NCBI GenBank assembly: GCA_029204225.1
Contig: CM055093.1
Coordinates: forward strand, 20,909,701 to 20,973,700
Direction: 5' to 3'
From: Diphasiastrum complanatum
Taxonomy: Eukaryota > Streptophyta > Lycopodiopsida > Lycopodiales > Lycopodiaceae
Length of the DNA: 64,000 nt
The translations under genes and the position numbers were made by a program. The notes beneath the pieces were generated by a model that saw only the letters and a list, made by a program, of their open reading frames with translations, searched no databases and was not told where the DNA came from. Numbering within the stretch: the first letter of the stretch is position 1; each line of letters begins with the position of its first letter. Shown here one piece after another: positions 46,298 to 60,516 of the stretch.

Positions 46298-46310
46298 GGC
46301 TCTGATACCA
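46298..46310 (-). other. Gypsy 1 primer-binding site
   Basis: The minus strand reads TGGTATCAGAGCC, separated from the LTR end by two bases. It is complementary to initiator Met tRNA. Confidence 0.88.
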
Positions 46311-46312
46311 CA

Positions 46313-47232
46313 TGTTGCGCCGGCACCTCAAACGATGCTGGGACTTGAGTGGTTTCCCCAACACGCGCTTAAGTCTAACATTCATTCATTATGCACTTAC
46401 GTAAAAGCCAACTCAGAAACGTAACAAGCTTAACCATTCAGACTTAAGAAAAATGGAATCCCAACCAACCCGAAAGCCAACTCAAAATCCGTCCCCAAAA
46501 GGTAACCAAAGGCAAAGACAAGCCACACATGAAACCCAAGGCATAGTGGTCACCAAACTGACCAATTGGCATAGCGGCAAGCCACACGTCGGTGACGTGG
46601 ACCCTTAGGCGCCGACGAAGCAAAAAGGTTGTAGTAAGGGTCCTTCCACTTGGACCAGTCCCTGGAGGCGAAACCGAAATGGTAATCATCCCCAAGGATC
46701 AACTTTATTAGATTTGGAAGAGGTTACATTCATACATAGACTGACCGGTCTCAGGGCCACCAACACGTGCTGGGCATTGTGCCTAGCTCGTGCTAGTAGA
46801 GGGAGCTTAGACCTGGCAACTGGATTTCTGGCACTGGTTGAGCTGCCCAAGTTTCTGTCTGTCGGACTCCCCCCTATAGTTCTGCTGTGATTCGACGGAC
46901 CCCCTCTGTTCTGAAACATAGTGCTTTTTGGTAAAGCACGCTTTTTAGGACTTAGTTTTTATTTTGCTGATTAAGCCTGGCAAGCCTGGCAGAATCAGTC
47001 TGGCTCCCGGACATGGGTCCCGGGAGCCGTCCCGGCGGCAGAATCAACTTGCTTTCTGACTAGGCCATGACTCGAGCTCCAGAGCTAGCTCATGACTTGA
47101 GACTACTTGACTGGCTCACCACAGGTCGGAGGCTCAGTCGTTGACGTTCTAACTTGCTCTGGGACCTTAGGGAGCGTCACCCCTTAGAGTCTTACAGGGC
47201 ACACTGGGTGCACCTGAGTCAGCTTTACAACA
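46313..47232 (-). repeat. Gypsy 1 5' LTR (right copy)
   Basis: 920 bp, TGTTGCGCC...AGCTTTACAACA on the plus strand, followed at 47233-47237 by ACGCC, the same pentamer that precedes the left LTR. Confidence 0.92.
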
Positions 47233-49688
47233 ACGCCGCACTGGGAGAACGGAGCTGTTGTAGGAACTCGTCCCGTCGGGCTTTGTACGTGTCAGTTGTG
47301 GACCTTTAGATGGGCCCAATAATCTGCTAGGAGGTGGTGGAGAGGAGGAAAGTGAAGAAACATGATATGTAGGAACAAATGTTTCAGAAAAATCAAATAA
47401 TAAATAAAAATGAGGATTAGAAATAGGAGGGGGAGGAGGAAAAGCTCTGGAAGCAGCTTGGGTTCTCTAGCCTCCCGATCCCGGACTATCATCTATTGGC
47501 TGGGTTTGCCCATCCTTATTTCCAACTCCGTCATCTCCATCATTGTCCCGTGGTTTCTTCATAGAAGCACCCGCTTGGGCATTGCAGGACGTGCCCCACA
47601 ATTGGTTCACCTTGTCCAAGGGACTTTGTCATTTCTTCAAGCTGTTTCTGGGACTCAGGGATGATCTTTTCCTATTTGGCCATGACATTTTCAAAATTCT
47701 TTTTCTCGGCTTCTCATTCCTAAACTAACCGCACGTACTTTTCCATCCGGATGGCTGTGGCCTGTGGGCCTGGAACTATATATCCTCGGGCTTAACCAGA
47801 GGGACATCATCTGTCATTGCACCCGACGATCCATCTCACGCTTGGTTGATCTAGGCCATCTGGTGCTTTAGTTGTTGTTGAACCTCTTCCAATTGTATCT
47901 CTACCCGGCCATCACAGATCTTATTTCTTCTGACTCTTTTTCTTTTCCTTTGGCCAACTTTTGCTGATGTGCGATCTCTTGGCTCTAGTATTGGACCTTA
48001 TTTTCAAGCACTTGGTGTTGGCTTACTAACCAATGCATATGGTAGCTCGTTTCGGATAGGCTGGTCATTGAACGCTTAGCTGCTTCAGAGAGCTTTTCAG
48101 GATTGGTGAGAGTTGGGTACTGATCAGGGGTATGAGTTGGTGAAGTTAGTCCAAAGAATAGACTTTGTGGAGGGAATGAGGGTGGGAGTGGAGGGAGTGG
48201 AAAAACAATGTTAGTAGAAACAGTGGTGGCGATGGTAGTGGTCAGTGGTGAGATCCGTTTCTCCTGCATCATCATCACTGATTTCCATCAGGTCTGTAGC
48301 ATCAAAGTACTACGACGTGTCCGTGAGAGTATGGACTTGCTGGGCCTGTGGTTGTTGAGCTGCTCCCCTGTCTTGGGGAATGGTACTCCCCACTCCTCTC
48401 CCCCCCAAAGATTGTGCCTTTGGTGAGCTTGGTGGCGTCGGCGTTGTAATCAAGATAGGAGGACTTGTTGTTTGATCTGGTGGCACAATTGTGGTATCGG
48501 TGCCGTGTTTGTTGCCAAAGAAGAGGTTGCTCCATCACCGTCATCGATTGTGTGTAAGGGTGAGGAGTGCTACTGGGCTGCCACGTTTGATCTGGAGCTG
48601 CCATATTGGGAGCCTGTTGAGCCTGATGATGTCGAATGAAATGGTGTGTCCTGGCTCATGTGGCGTGGTCTCCGTGTGAGTAATTCTCCCTCAGACTCAG
48701 ACTCTTCTGAATCTGTGGCATTTGGTGATCTTTTCTTTGCCATGAGCTTTATTCTTCTCCTTTGCTGGCGTGTTTCGGGTAGTGTTGCCTTGGAGCTATC
48801 GACCTCTTTTGCTACTAAAGATCCTTCTACTGCTGTATCTTGTTGGGAGGTTGTTGGTGTTGCCTGTTTTGTCACCAGCTTGATGATGCTTGTATTCAGC
48901 CTTTTAAGTGCTGGCCCTTGTGGCGACGATATGTGAACATGAGACCGCTTGGACTTCTTGGATTGGATTGGAATGTCCCAAGCTTTGCCGGCCACCTACA
49001 ATATCTCCCTGAGTTTAGGTCCATTTTGTACTTGTCGAATCGTTAGATCTGTCATGAGGTATCCTAGCAAGGTGGACAGTTGCTTGTTCTTGATGCACTC
49101 ATGGAGGCAATTCGAAGCAAACTGGGCCCAATCATAAAGATTATGGCTGTGCAATTATGAATCTGCCAGCATGTGGAACCTGGACATTGGGATTCGCATG
49201 ATCTTCGACTTGTACCACTGTGTGTACTTGGTCAAGTAAGCACAAGCAGCAGCCAGAGCTGGATCGTTGATGGCGTCAAAACGATAACCATCCATTGTCT
49301 TCCACTTTTCAATAGAGGGATCGATGAACTTGAAATACACTGTTGTTTTGATCTTTTGTAATGTTCTGGTGATTGCATTCGGTCCTCGAGGTAAGCCGAA
49401 GTTATGAAGGTCAGCTCCAGAAAGAAAGACGTTGTATACATAGTTTTTCATTATAGGGATGATGAAACTGCATGACCTTGCGGTGGTGTTGTATGAGGCA
49501 TAGGTCATGTGCAACAGATATGGACTTTGGTATCCAAATAGAAGAGGTAACTGGAAGTCAATCTGCATTAGGAACGTGCTTGCCTGCTAGTACCAAGTCG
49601 TCATCTCTGCCACGTTCAGCTTACCCATCTGGATATCGATTTTATTTGCATCTGGATCATCTAAACATGAGGACTGGTGGGAAGACAT
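47233..49688 (-). pseudogene. 5' part of a long unrecognised reading frame, cut by gypsy
   Basis: From an ATG at 49688 the minus strand reads 373 codons to 48570, with internal stops after TTWY (about 49587), after LADS (49155) and after LREIL (about 48998). Recognisable textures: a globular N-terminal half (NFGLPRGPNAI, AACAYLTKYTQWYKSKI, LYDWAQFASNCLHECI), then a basic, Ser/Thr-rich linker (KLMAKKRSPNATDSEESESEGE). Below 48570 the coding sense continues in shifting frames: a Pro-rich part (47985-48278), a Lys/Glu-rich likely coiled-coil stretch, and a Ser/Pro-rich segment (FSETFVPTYHVSSLSSPPPP) up to the gypsy insertion. The frame resumes at 34897. No known domain; probably the protein of another mobile element. 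Confidence 0.45.
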
Positions 49689-49789
49689 TTTTGAAACTGA
49701 AAAAAAAGATATTATGGAAAAATGGGCGTGGTTGAGATTTGAGACAGAGGTAACAGAGATAACAGGGGCACAACGCGGGTAAAATTGTG

Positions 49790-50935
49790 ATGGGTAGACT
49801 CGGTCGAGGTAGTGAAGGACGGACGCAGTTGAGATGATGACGAGAGGACGCGGTTGAGAATGTGAGGAGAGGGCGCGGTCAAGACTGTGAGGAGAGGACG
49901 CGGTCGAGAGGGGATGAGATGACGTGGTTGAAAGGGTGAAGAGATGACACGGTCGAGAGGATGATGAGATGACATGGTTGAGAGTATGATGAGATGACGC
50001 AGTTGAGAAGGTGGGGTAACTTGGTCGGAATAGAACTGAGAATGTGTGGAAAGTGGAGGTGTATGAAAATGTTGTGTGGGTAAGGATAGAAATTGATGCA
50101 GTGAGGTTGGATTTAGAGAGGAGATAGTGTGAAGTAGAATGGATAAAAAAGACAAGGATGTATAGATGCCGATGGAGTATGGAAAGGGTGCAAGGATGGA
50201 AACGATGGATGACTGTGGAAACAGAATGTGTAGGTGTGAAGGAAAGTTCGTAGATGTGGAATGGATGAGTTGTGGTGAGATGATGGTGGTGGAGATGAGG
50301 ATGAAGTTAGAAGACAAGGAGTATGGAATGGTGGTAGTGTTGAAAAGATGTTTCACAATATTGAAACTAGAGCGTGATTTGTGCTCCAGCTGCACTACCC
50401 CTTAGCGCTTCGATTTGCAAGAGTTGGCGATGAAAAAGTTTTACCTTCTGGCGATATTAGGTTTTTGATATCTGTGGTGATGGTGCTCAAACTCGTGGCT
50501 AGATGGTATCGCGTGATAGTCAAGGAACGAGATGTCTAAAGTATGAGTGATCGATGGAGTGGATGATTGCCAGGAAGGATGATGTGTGCAAGAAATCGCT
50601 AGAAAGTTGTTGCATGAAAGCTCCAAAGGTCGTACGTCGCTGAGGTAAGAATGTGTTCATTCTTGACGTATTTATGGTCACTCGTCGAATCTCCTCGGTC
50701 GATATTTTTAAAAGTGCCTGACCCGGTCGACATTGTAACGGGAAGACGCGGTCGAGATTTCAAAAATCTTGAGGAACGGTGTTGTGGCGGCCCGGTCGAG
50801 ATTTGAAGATTGAGGCATTGGTTGAGACTGTAAGCAGGGTACGCGGTTGAGATCTTCATGAAGGAGCTCAGTTGAGGTGCTGACGGATTGGCGCAATCGA
50901 GATGCTGAGTAAGTGGCATGGTCGAAATGGTGACC
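49790..50935. repeat. GGTCGAG minisatellite-like region, two blocks
   Basis: A degenerate unit of about 25-30 bp built around GACGCGGTCGAGA repeats irregularly at about 49790-50030 and again at 50690-50935. The first block creates a Ser/Thr/Pro-rich minus-strand open frame (49712-50395) that I consider a product of the repeat. Between the blocks is GATGTGGA-type purine-rich sequence. Confidence 0.5.
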
Positions 50936-51328
50936 AATGGACTCTTGAGTACTGCATCTCAGTAATGTTGTGGTAGAACTTCTTGAAGTGAGATATGACA
51001 GTGTCTCAAAATAGAAGTTTCCATGGTAATGAAATATCCCAGTTATCTGATTTGTGCTATAAGTGAAAAGTTTGAGATATTATTTGTGCAGAAGTGAACT
51101 AGACCTAGAATATGACAAATCTTATCCCTGTGGTGTAGAGCAAGAGTTGTTGACTTATAACTCTCTCTAAGAATGAATATGGATGAGAGAAAAAGAGTAT
51201 GAAAAATAAAGATGCACCAAAAATACACAGATGCAGTGAACAAGAAGATTCAAAATAATAAGCATGCAGAATAAGGAAAACAAAATAGAAAAAAATTGTA
51301 ACAATAATATATACAACAGAGGTGGAGT
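50936..51328. other. No gene seen
   Basis: AT-rich DNA downstream (minus sense) of the gypsy 2 integrase. No polypurine tract or LTR start was identified, so the 3' end of gypsy 2 is undefined. Confidence 0.35.
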
Positions 51329-53860
<2,532 letters not shown>

Positions 53861-55395
53861 AGCTAGGGCTTCGGTCCAAATTTTACTACGTCCATTTGCG
53901 AATCATCACGTATGACAATTCTCCTCCAATGATGTCCGTCATCTGACTCCTCGTCAGAATGGATAGTAGTAGCAGGGCTTGAAACCATGGCTCTTTTATG
54001 TTGGTTTCGTGATCCAAGTATCATGATCAATCTTAACTGCAGAATCGTGATTCTGCAGCACATACGATTTGTTAGAAAATGAAGTGTAAATATCAAAATA
54101 TAATTTGCAACAAGAAGTAGTAGGAAATTTGTCCTAACATTTTGTGTTTATAAGCCAAGCTTGAGAGCAATAGTTAATCTGCATAGAATCACAAGCCATG
54201 CTCAAATAGATGGCCAATTTGTAACTCAATATTTGAAATGTTTTAAAGTCACATTATGAAACATAGAAATAGTTAATCCAACTAGTTTGAGGTGATTGGA
54301 CCAAAGGGAGGTGTTAGCGATGTGGAGTAGTGTTTAAGTGTTTGAAGGAGCTCATTTGTAGTGATAGTGTCTAGAATATATAGCTCATTTGTAGTGATAG
54401 TGGTTAGAGTATATAGTTCACCTCTAAGATGTTAGTTTTTAATGCTTTTGAATGAAAGTGAATGATGAAAATAATAATGTTGCCACGAATGGAGCTTGTT
54501 TGTGTGATATGAAAAGAGTGCAAAGAGTGTTTGTGTGATATGGATAGAGTGTAAAGAGTGTGCTTGAACTAGTGTTAGCTTCCATTTATTTGTGTTGGCT
54601 GTACATTAGCAAAAATGTTGAAGTAAAGTAGAGGCTGCAAGCTTTAATTTATATCAAAACAATTTGTAATCAAAGAAAGCACCCTGATGCATTTATTGAT
54701 ATAAAGCCTATAAGCACATTGATGACAGAGAAATATAACCCCAACCTATAAGAACATTAATGACAAAGAAATATACCCCCCCCACGGGAAGTTTAAAGAA
54801 ATATAGGATTAACAAGAGCAATTCGTGTACTACAACTAAGATCAGAACAAGGTCTTATTGAAAGCAAAAAGATTTGACAAGCCAATGTGACCTTCCTAGG
54901 CCTTTATAAGCTTGGTGTCGGAAATTAAACAACATCACAAAGTAGGATGCTTATATCAAAACCGGATGATATAGTTTAGAGTTTAACAACAAAACACACA
55001 CTTTTTTGAGAATCAAAACTGTATTTATAGCGGAAATAAGAACTACAGTTATAGTTAAAAATAAAAAATAGCCCAAATAAGAAACGAGTGGTTAGTAGAG
55101 GTAGTTTGCTACGCATCACAACAATAAAAAAGATCAGGTTCCTTGAAGCATTAGCAATGCGGAATGTCAAATTCACAAGAAAGGTCAAATAATCAAATAA
55201 TCTCTAGACTAGGGGGAAAAAAAAGTTCATGTCAACAAGATAACCCCGTGTGAACGGAGTTCAAAAGCGACCTAATAAAACACAAACACGTAAATATGAA
55301 CACGGCTCAAATGAATCGAGCTTTTTGGTAGTACTTTTTTTCCTTCTTCTTCTGCTGCTTGTTGCAAACGAGGAGGAGGAGATGGCGATGGCGGA
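53861..55395. other. No clear gene
   Basis: A minus-strand frame at 53863-54096 may be a poorly conserved upstream part of gypsy 2 but shows no motif. From 54100 to 55395 the DNA is AT-rich. Near 54340-54560 the phrases CTCATTTGTAGTGATAGTG and GTTTGTGTGATATG(G)A each occur twice within 60 bp. The 3' untranslated region of the GH79 gene should lie just below 55396. Confidence 0.35.
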
Positions 55396-58369
55396 TCAAG
55401 CGCCTGCTGCCTGAGTGCAAGCGGAGGTGGAGACGCCTACCAGCTTCACGAACACAACTGAAATGGGGTCCACCACTAGCGGGTCAGAAGCAGCCGCTGT
55501 GACCGCGATCAGGTCTGGTAGGGCATAATTAGCTGTGAATTGCAACAAGTTTCCGTTTAGCAAGACGGATTGGCTGTGTAGGTCGCCATTGAGCGCAGTC
55601 AAATGGTATTCTAGCCTTTGTGTGTTTGTAGAAATCTTTATGTCTGGATTCTTCTTGCCTTGAAAATGGTCGCCGTCAGCGTTGGTGGAGGCTTTTGCAT
55701 CAGATTGAGAAGCTATTAGGTTTACGTTTCCTTGATTGGCGTCAGAGAGGATTAGATTTACTGTATATTGTGTGTTTTGGCTGAGATTCAGTACCACCAC
55801 TGTGACTGATTGCTGCACAAACACATCCGATACAAAAGGACCTCAGAACTTGAATCTTAAGAAGGTATGCTAAACTGATGTATTTGATAAAGCTAAAAAA
55901 TCTCTGGCTTTTTGTGTTGGAAATGTAAAGGTCTTTGATTCGTACATGGATTGTTTACGATTTACCAGGCAGGTGTAGAAGAGACTTTGCCTCTGTATAA
56001 CGGATTCATATTTTAGTGTATAAATTTGAGAGAAATTTTGACTTATTGGTGAAGTGATGCTTGGAGGGATGCCCTGCTTCTCAGAAATCCGTATCAAGGT
56101 TTTGGGGTCGGAACGTGCTGCCCCAAAATGTTAAAACGAAAAGATAAAACAATATTAAGAAGCTCTTTTTTTCTTTTTCTTCCTCCTATCTTCTTTTTGT
56201 GGTCGCTGCTTGTGAAACTTTGTACGAACTTTGGAAGGCACAATTTGTCGATGTGTTGCCTAAAATATTGTCTTACGGTCTCTTGCTTAAGAGTTTTTGG
56301 ATCCCATTTAATGTTTTACTCCTCTCTTCCAGGTACAAAAGGGCAAATGAACTAAAATCACTTCCCCATGTTTTTACAAGAACATCTACTAGATAAGAGC
56401 ACTTTAGTAGTATGTGGATTTGGCGGTAAGGGCATACCGCATCTCCTTGGGAGCAGTGGGCATAGGCTCGTAGATACGAAGCTCCCTGTACGGTCGCAGA
56501 AAGCACATCTGTTCCCATATGTTTTTTCCATAACAGTGCGCTGCACTCATCAAACACATGGTTTTACAATAGCAGATTACTCACACCTCGACCTTTTAAG
56601 CTTCCACTCCAGCAAAGGAAGTTGTCTTTATAGCCTCTTTTGCTCGAGACTCTCTAATTTCAAACCAAAATCTTCACTCTGAAAGTGCATGAGGCCAGAT
56701 GATACCTGAAGTAATTTGGATTAGGTTGGAAAGTAGTGTGGTCAAGGAGGCCATAGTTCCCACCTATCAGGCTTTGTCTGCAGTAGACTTTGATACCATT
56801 TTTGGCTGCCTTACCTAGCTGATCTAGATACCTGCAAAGTAAAAGAATTCTCAGTACTACTAAGTAAACCTTACAAAAGACACAGTAGGGTTATTTGTAT
56901 TTGTGGGCTCTTGAGGGCACTCTTTACATAAGAGCTTCAGTCACTAATCATTCCAACTGCTAGTTTGACTAGAGCAGAACTTGAGATTGTAACATATTGC
57001 AAGATCTGGTGCATTGGCAGGCATTTTTACTTTGTTTTAGTTGAGTATTCATACCAGAAATTAAAGACAAATGCATCTGTGACCGAGTGTTGACCACTGT
57101 TATAAGCTCCTCCAGCTTCACCAACCCAGCCCTGTGCCCATGGTCCAGAAGTTTGCAGAAGCTGTTTTATAGATTGAAACAACGATTCCTCTTGGCTGAG
57201 ATATGATGGATTGAGTATTTCATCGACCAAGTCTGTGTTTGCGCCTGATTATACATATGTTCCTCTTAGTTGGTCGGCACAATGGAATAGAGCATTTCCT
57301 TCAGATGATCAGTACTAAAAAAATAATGCTTATTATTATTTACTGTAATTATTTTGTGTGTCGTGAATTTCTTAGGGGATAGAGGGGTATAGCCATTTAA
57401 TATCATAGAACCTGATCCAAGGTCATAGATATGACAAGTGATAGCATCAATGACGTTTTTTCCTGTGCCTTGGAGAAGCTGCTGATACCAATTCCAATCT
57501 AAGAAGCCATCTGGTGCCACCACTAGAGGTTTGTTGTTCCAGCCTGCATAGATTTCATCAACAATGCCTCGCAGTGTCTTCACATCAGTTGCATACTGTG
57601 AAACAGGTACACTTGTACCCACTCCTGATCCGCTAAGCTCATTTCCTGCAACATATAAAATAATGATCGAACTACGGAACACTTACCTGGTATGCTGTTT
57701 GCAACAGGAAAGAAGAGGTAGAGTCTTGGCTTTTGTGTTGCTAATTAAGCAATTTATCTTGATTCTTGGGCATGTATGTAAATATGAGAGTGTTTGCGCA
57801 ATGTACTAAATCATAACTATCCTGTCCACCTGTTTTGTTTAGCTGCACAATTACTACAGAAGAAGTATCAGCATTGTTTCAAAGCTAACTCACCCAGCTC
57901 CCATGCTATAACCTGGTAGCCTTTGTCAGCAGTATACTGTATAAAGTCCCTGGCATTGCTGGAGTCCCATGGTTGAGCACTATTTGTCTCTCTGCCATAT
58001 AGGGCATTTAGGCCAAAGGCTATTGGTGCTCTGTATATGTAAAGCAAATGCTATGTGAGCTTACGTGTATCATCAAATTCCCATTATGAAGTGGGCACAT
58101 GATCTATAAATTCACACTTTCCTTCTCGAACAGTAATAAAATCCAAAATGCAATCTTTTTGGTTATCAGAGTGTGTTTTCTCTCAAGTTACCCTGTCGAC
58201 TGGAAGAACTGATTCAAAGCATCCCAACGTGACATGCTGAGGCATCCATCGGAGAACCCAAAAAGTGACGATTGTGTGAAAAAAGGAAGGCAAGGATTCT
58301 GAATGTTGCCAACTTGATAATAGAGTTTGTCTTGCAAGCTTCCTCCCAGCCTCAAGAGTGCAGACAGAC
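55396..58369 (-). CDS. GH79 heparanase-like glycosidase, N-terminus not in view
   Basis: Seven minus-strand exons join with consistent phases and GT-AG borders: 58369-58192, 58030-57894, 57645-57412, 57244-57055, 56831-56706, 56540-56438 and 55812-55396 (1385 nt, about 460 residues, stop at 55396). The product matches plant GH79 beta-glucuronidase/heparanase-like proteins, which act on glucuronate-bearing glycans such as arabinogalactan-proteins in the wall or secretory path. Landmarks in order: LRLGGSLQDKLYYQVGN, GFSDGCLSMSRWDALN, AFGLNALYGR, WELGNELSGSG (acid/base Glu; the codon before it spans an intron), CHIYDLGSG, WVGEAGGAYNSG (nucleophile Glu), VYCRQSLIGGNYGLL, LRAYAHCS, and a C-terminal beta domain with EYHLTALNGDLHSQSV. 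Family members are about 530-540 residues. The missing 70-90 residues (signal peptide and the usual Trp-Trp-Pro region) must be in an exon upstream of 58370, which I could not find. The donor of exon 3 (GTTCTA) is weak. Confidence 0.92.
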
Positions 58370-59933
58370 CTGCACATTTGCTTTCACTTGAGATAAGAGT
58401 TAACAATGAAAATTAATTCTTGAAAGCTCAATCCAACTGCATCCAAGCATGGATATAAGCCTAAGATTTGCTGTTTGCCTAAGGTCTCAGTTAAACAAGG
58501 ACTTCCGATAAAGTTTTGGAAGAATAAATACATAACCGGATGTTTTTGTGAGAATCTGTAGCTAAATACTCTCTACAGCACGATTGCATCCAGCCTGTGC
58601 TGTTTGTTGTGCTGGTTTAGCATCCCTCATACTTGGAAGCTTGAAGGATGTTCACGGACTTCCACTGTAGTCGAGTAATAATTTCTGTTGCACCTAGAAC
58701 GTTCGAACATTGCAGAAAAAACGGCATTTCTATGAGCTGTTACTATTTTGCTCCATCTCACGCGAGGTAACTTTTTGGAGCTTTGAAGAGCACTAGCATT
58801 CTTATTGACTTTTTCAAGATCAGTTATTAATTAAGCTCTGATGTCTTGTTGTTGGGTAACAATTCTCGGGGGTGCTCTCGAGTTAAGGGCTCTTCGTCTA
58901 GACTTTAGGACAATTGCATACTCAGTGTCACCAGCTATCAATATGTATCATGCACAAGGAGGCTTGTACATACAATGGTTGTTTAGTTAATTATCATGTG
59001 GGCCTTATAGTTTGGGGCATTGGACCCATCATTTCTTAATTGGCATTTAATTAGGACATTTTGTTAGTTTTGGGCCCCAAAATATGGTGTAGAGTACCTT
59101 CTCAGTGTGGCCACAAGTCTCAATATCTGGAGGTAATTGATTGGAGATTAGAGAGTAGCTTAGATCGTCTAGCAAGTTCTTGCTTCCACTTTCTTCAATT
59201 CTTGTAGTATTGTGTCGACTTGTCATTTAGTTATCTGTTATGTTCACTTAGTTACATTTTCTTTCATTTTGTTACCAATTCTTTTATTACTTTTAATTTT
59301 CTTGTGTTTTTTATGATAACTTACAGTTTTGGTGTAAAAAAATCCCCAAAATGGTCAAAGCACTCATTCACCTAGTGTATTGTTGAGCATTTGCTGTTGT
59401 GACACCCATTCAATCTAGTTTGACCAACAAAGATTATAATCTTTTGTTCAAAAAGCCTTTTAATGTTCTACTTAGGATGAAAAGTGCTCAGGAGGTGATA
59501 GGTGCTCGAGCAACATTTAGTTTGTTAGGGCTTGATTGTTGATTGGGCCCTAGGATATTCACACTTGATCCTTTGGCCTCTTTTCGGGGCCTTAGGTCCC
59601 ACAAAAAAGGCTTGAAATTTTGAGGTTGCAAACAATTTTAAATAACATTCAAATGGGATTGACTGTACACTGGCTTGATCACAGGCTCACAAATACTGTT
59701 CATAGCTTACAAGCAACAAAACAAGCCACAAGGTATGAAAGCTGTGTTCCAATTGGATGAACCATCATGATATTATGAAGATTTTCCTGCAACAACATCA
59801 CGGTTATGTGCAGATCCTGCAATCCAAGTTCTCCAATCTTTTTCACTCAATCCTATTTGCTATAATCATAGAAGCCACGGTTCTCAGAACCATGGGTCCT
59901 GGGAACCGTGGGGTGAACCGTACCATGGTTCAT
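58370..59933 (-). other. Likely intron or upstream DNA of the GH79 gene
   Basis: A good acceptor (TGTGCAG) at 58370 shows that an intron begins here, going upstream. No N-terminal exon was seen. The region contains no recognised transposon; GGTTCTCAGAACC-type short palindromes start near 59878. Confidence 0.5.
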
Positions 59934-60516
59934 GAACCGTGGTACGGTTCCTCTATTTAATTAATTAATTAATTAACTACCAAATTCCCCCCAAAACCCC
60001 TCCCAAGTATAGAATCCGTGAACCGTGGACGGTTCGCCACGGTTCTCAGAACCGTACGGTTCACAATTTTTTTTTGGGGGAATCGTGGTGAACCGCACAA
60101 TTATTTATTTATTTAATTAATTATTTTTAGTTTGCCACCCCCAAAAATAGCCCAAAAAAATGCCAAAAAAAATCAGAATTGCTAAAAAGAACAGAGATTC
60201 TGAATTGTTAACAGATTAACAGATTAATGGCTGTTTAATAGATCTCTGTTTTTTTTAACAATTCTGATTACAACCATTAATCTGTTAATCCGTTTAATCT
60301 GTTAATATAATTAATCTGTTAATCTAATTAATCTGTTAATCTTTTATTCTCTGTTAATCTGTTAATCTATCCCAAAAAACAGAGATTAAACGGCCATTAA
60401 TTCTGATTAAACAACCCACCCCCAAAAACAGTCCAAAAATGCCTTGGGAGGGGTTTTGGGGGGAATTTTGCAAAAAATTGATTAATTAATTAAATACTAG
60501 AACTGTACCACGGTTC
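59934..60516. mobile_element. Fold-back (MITE-like) element with 74-bp arms
   Basis: The left arm at 59934-60007 (GAACCGTGGTACGGTTC, then TTAATTAA repeats, then CCCCCCAAAACCCCTCCCAAG) is an imperfect inverted copy of the right arm at 60443-60516, both 74 bp. Inside, a second inverted repeat spans 60171-60269 (AATCAGAATTG...CAATTCTGATT) and a run of TTAATCTGTTAAT repeats lies at 60270-60370. There is no coding capacity. No target duplication was confirmed. ACGGTTCTCAGAACCGT-type palindromes also occur just outside and inside the left arm. Confidence 0.65.

Larger units (their letters stand above)
34898..47232 (-). mobile_element. Gypsy 1: chromodomain Ty3/gypsy, gag-less, with nested copia
   Basis: This is a complete minus-strand LTR retrotransposon by structure: LTRs at both ends (TGTTG...CAACA termini), the target duplication ACGCC at 34893-34897 and 47233-47237, a primer-binding site at 46298-46310 and a polypurine tract at 35816-35825. 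Internal coding order is protease, RT, RNase H, integrase, chromodomain. No gag or zinc knuckle was found between the primer-binding site and the protease. Copia E (36289-42320, plus its 5-bp duplication) splits the pol frame; without it the element is about 6.3 kb. Pol stops make it non-autonomous today. Confidence 0.9.

Noticed and set aside
49712-50395. 227-residue Ser/Thr/Pro-rich minus-strand protein
   Set aside because: Composition follows the GGTCGAG repeats; the ATG of the adjacent ORF at 49688 is a better gene start.
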